Source: Flavobacterium saccharophilum
Lineage (GTDB): Bacteria > Bacteroidota > Bacteroidia > Flavobacteriales > Flavobacteriaceae
Direction: 5' to 3'
DNA: 64,000 nucleotides
Assembly (NCBI RefSeq): GCF_900142735.1
Contig: NZ_FRBY01000006.1
Span: 248,001-312,000 of the forward strand
In this document: one piece after another, positions 62,326 through 64,000 of the stretch
Position numbering within the stretch: the first letter of the stretch is position 1
How the letters are laid out: each line of letters starts with the position of its first letter
Notes under the pieces: model-generated
What the model was told of the DNA's origin: nothing
The model's database searches: none
Seen by the model: only the letters and a program-made list of their open reading frames with translations
Made by a program: the position numbers and the translations under genes

Positions 62326-63144
62326 ATGATTATCCAAAAAAGTAGAGAGGAAATCGAATTAATGCGCGAAAGTGCGTTGATCGTATCTAAAACATTAGGA
62401 ATGATTGCTTCTGAAATTAAAGAAGGAGTTACCACTTTATATCTTGACAAATTAGCCGAGGAATTTATTCGTGATCATGGCGCAGTTCCAAGTTTTCTGG
62501 GATTGTATGATTTTCCGAATTCGCTTTGTATGAGCCCGAATGCTCAGGTTGTACACGGAATTCCAAACAATACACCTTTGAAAAGCGGAGACGTTATTTC
62601 AGTAGATTGTGGTGCGTTCAAAAACGGATATCATGGTGATCATGCTTATAGTTTCGAAATTGGAGAAGTTGCTCCTGAAGTTAAAAAACTTTTGCAGGTT
62701 ACTAAAGAATCCCTTTATGTTGGAATCAGAGAATTTAAAGCTGGGAATCGCGTTGAAGACGTTGGAAATGCGATTCAAAAATATACTGAGGCACACGGTT
62801 ATGGTGTTGTTCGTGAATTGGTAGGTCACGGTGTAGGACAAAAAATGCACGAAGAACCAGAAATGCCAAACTACGGAAAACGTGGTCGTGGAAAACTTTT
62901 TGTTGAAGGAATGGTGGTTGCCATTGAACCAATGATCAATATGGGAACGAGAAACATAAAACAATTAAAAGACGGCTGGACAATCTTAACCGCTGACGGA
63001 AAACCAAGCGCACATTTCGAACACGACGTGGCTTTAATTGATGGAAAACCAGAATTATTATCGACTTTTCAATACATCTACAAAGCGCTAGGAATCGAAA
63101 GCAACGAAGAAGACGAATTCAGAAAAGTGCCTTTAGTACTATAA
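62326..63144 (+). CDS. map: Methionine aminopeptidase (type I)
   Basis: Enzyme of 272 residues that removes the initiator Met. I start at ATG 62326 (MIIQKSREEIELMRESALIV) rather than the in-frame ATG-like start at 62302. Metal ligands: Asp94 (SVDCGAF), Asp105 (GYHGDHAY), the His in LVGHGVGQKMHEEP, and Glu residues in VVAIEPMINMG and HFEHDVAL; His78 in VVHGIP is the conserved active-site His. Without an N-terminal extension it is the short type Ia form. It has its own promoter and is not in a ribosomal-protein operon. Confidence 0.97.
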   Translation: MIIQKSREEIELMRESALIVSKTLGMIASEIKEGVTTLYLDKLAEEFIRDHGAVPSFLGLYDFPNSLCMSPNAQVVHGIPNNTPLKSGDVISVDCGAFKNGYHGDHAYSFEIGEVAPEVKKLLQVTKESLYVGIREFKAGNRVEDVGNAIQKYTEAHGYGVVRELVGHGVGQKMHEEPEMPNYGKRGRGKLFVEGMVVAIEPMINMGTRNIKQLKDGWTILTADGKPSAHFEHDVALIDGKPELLSTFQYIYKALGIESNEEDEFRKVPLVL

Positions 63145-63165
63145 TTACAACCCGAATCTAGCCCT

Positions 63166-63939
63166 GTGAAAAAACTATTTAAATTAGTACTTAATACAAT
63201 ACCACGTCCCCTATTAATTCGTTTGAGTTATGTCGCGCGTCCCATTTTGGCTTTATCATTAAAAGGAGATAAATTTACTGATCCTATTGATGGGAAAAGT
63301 TTCAGATCATTTTTGCCTTACGGATACGGAAAGCAACGTAATAATGTGCTGTCACCAAGTACCCTTTCATTAGAAAGACACCGTTTACTTTGGTTGTATT
63401 TAAACGATCAGACTGATTTTTTTACAGCGCCAAAAAAAGTGCTTCACTTTGCTCCGGAACAAGCTTTTTATAAATTATTCCGCAAGCAAAAAAATCTGGA
63501 TTATACCACAACCGATTTATTTTCGCCTTTGGCAGATGTAAAAGCAGATATCTGTAATTTACCATTTAAAGATAACGAATATGATGTGATTTTATGTAAT
63601 CACGTTTTAGAACATATTCCGGATGACACAAAAGCAATGCAGGAATTATTCAGAGTTTTAAAACCAGGCGGAATGGCAGTTTTGCAAATTCCACAGGATT
63701 TATCGAGAGAAGTTACTTTTGCTGATGATACAATAACAGATCAAAAAGAACGTGCTAAAATATTTGGACAATACGATCACGTACGCATTTATGGCCGTGA
63801 TTATTTTGATAAATTAAGAAGCATTGGTTTTATCGTAATCGAAGAAGATTACACCAATAAAATTGCACCAGAATTGGTAGAGAAATATTGTCTGGCAAAA
63901 GGAGAAATTATTCCGCTTTGCTTTAAACAGGAAAACTAG
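63166..63939 (+). CDS. Class I SAM-dependent methyltransferase
   Basis: A 257-residue protein starting at GTG 63166, 21 bases after the map stop, so probably co-transcribed. The N-terminal ~80 residues are helical and basic (MKKLFKLVLNTIPRPLLIRLS). The core begins with VLHFAPEQAFYKLF, then TTTDLFSPLADVKADICNLPFKDNEYDVILCNHVLEHIPDD, the Methyltransf_11 pattern, and LFRVLKPGGMAVLQIP. The substrate is unknown; it is not recognisably a named enzyme. Confidence 0.88.
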   Translation: MKKLFKLVLNTIPRPLLIRLSYVARPILALSLKGDKFTDPIDGKSFRSFLPYGYGKQRNNVLSPSTLSLERHRLLWLYLNDQTDFFTAPKKVLHFAPEQAFYKLFRKQKNLDYTTTDLFSPLADVKADICNLPFKDNEYDVILCNHVLEHIPDDTKAMQELFRVLKPGGMAVLQIPQDLSREVTFADDTITDQKERAKIFGQYDHVRIYGRDYFDKLRSIGFIVIEEDYTNKIAPELVEKYCLAKGEIIPLCFKQEN

Positions 63940-63965
63940 TTTTTTCCCACCCTATAAGTTCATTT

Positions 63966-64000
63966 AAAAAGTTTTCAAAATAGCAATAATTTGAAAACTT
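63966..64000 (+). terminator. Terminator hairpin, cut by window end
   Basis: AAGTTTTCAA (from 63969) pairs with TTGAAAACTT ending at 64000. The following T run would lie outside the window. Confidence 0.6.

Overview
The window is chromosomal DNA from a gliding member of the Bacteroidota, most likely the genus Flavobacterium. The evidence is a low G+C content, the adjacent gliding-motility genes gldB and gldC, many lipoproteins with Bacteroidota-style signal peptides, promoters of the TAnnTTTG type, and a division/cell-wall (dcw) cluster ordered as in Flavobacteriaceae. No phage, insertion sequence, plasmid or CRISPR array was found. Most genes are core or family-typical; the more unusual material is small and lies mainly between genes.

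Layout. 1-4.8 kb: unrelated single genes (a cut-off unknown protein, a DUF6624-like lipoprotein, an Mpo1-like membrane protein, an UPF0173 metallo-hydrolase, a secreted alpha/beta hydrolase), with a REP-like cruciform at 1.9 kb. 4.8-11.2 kb: a large mosaic VIT/vWA-like surface protein, small unknown genes, an SRPBCC protein, and two A+T-rich unknown genes bracketed by mirror-image terminators. 11.2-28.1 kb, minus strand: tRNA-Arg, a YqeY protein, then (in transcription order) mraZ, rsmH, ftsL-like, ftsI-type PBP, murE, mraY, murD, ftsW, murG, murC, ftsQ, ftsA, ftsZ. Upstream of mraZ is a phased GTGGT repeat array that looks like the MraZ operator. 28.5-32.2 kb: an alpha/beta hydrolase and engB, then gldB-gldC and nadE. 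32.3-40.9 kb: a LuxR-type response regulator, a DnaG primase without zinc ligands, an ECF sigma / membrane regulator / outer-membrane-barrel operon, a polyprenyl synthetase, a lipoprotein and rlmN. 41.2-46.9 kb: a YceI / barrel / YceI-like operon, an Ala/Lys-rich lipoprotein behind a sigma-54-like promoter, an O-methyltransferase, a phytanoyl-CoA-dioxygenase-like protein, PAP2 and tatA. 47-52 kb: an M1 aminopeptidase and an operon of three diverged paralogs plus a DUF6702 protein. 52.1-64 kb: pepE, two identical tRNA-Gly genes, a GNAT remnant, two convergent L,D-transpeptidases, a DUF5916 protein, gpmI, a DUF445 protein, map and a methyltransferase.

How the genes work together. The dcw cluster makes lipid II precursors (MurC, D, E, MraY, MurG), polymerises and crosslinks them (FtsW, PBP) and builds the divisome (FtsL, Q, A, Z). 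The polyprenyl synthetase, PAP2 phosphatase and two L,D-transpeptidases elsewhere in the window may also serve envelope synthesis. GldB and GldC belong to gliding motility.

The strongest non-coding observation is a structured element of about 100 nt present three times (4.8, 8.4 and 45.8 kb). Three base pairs of its closing helix change in a compensatory way among the copies. It resembles, from memory, the Flavo-1 RNA motif, but this was not checked. Other items worth attention are the MraZ operator array, the zinc-less DnaG, the mosaic VIT protein with a TonB-receptor plug-like segment, and the sigma-54-like site.
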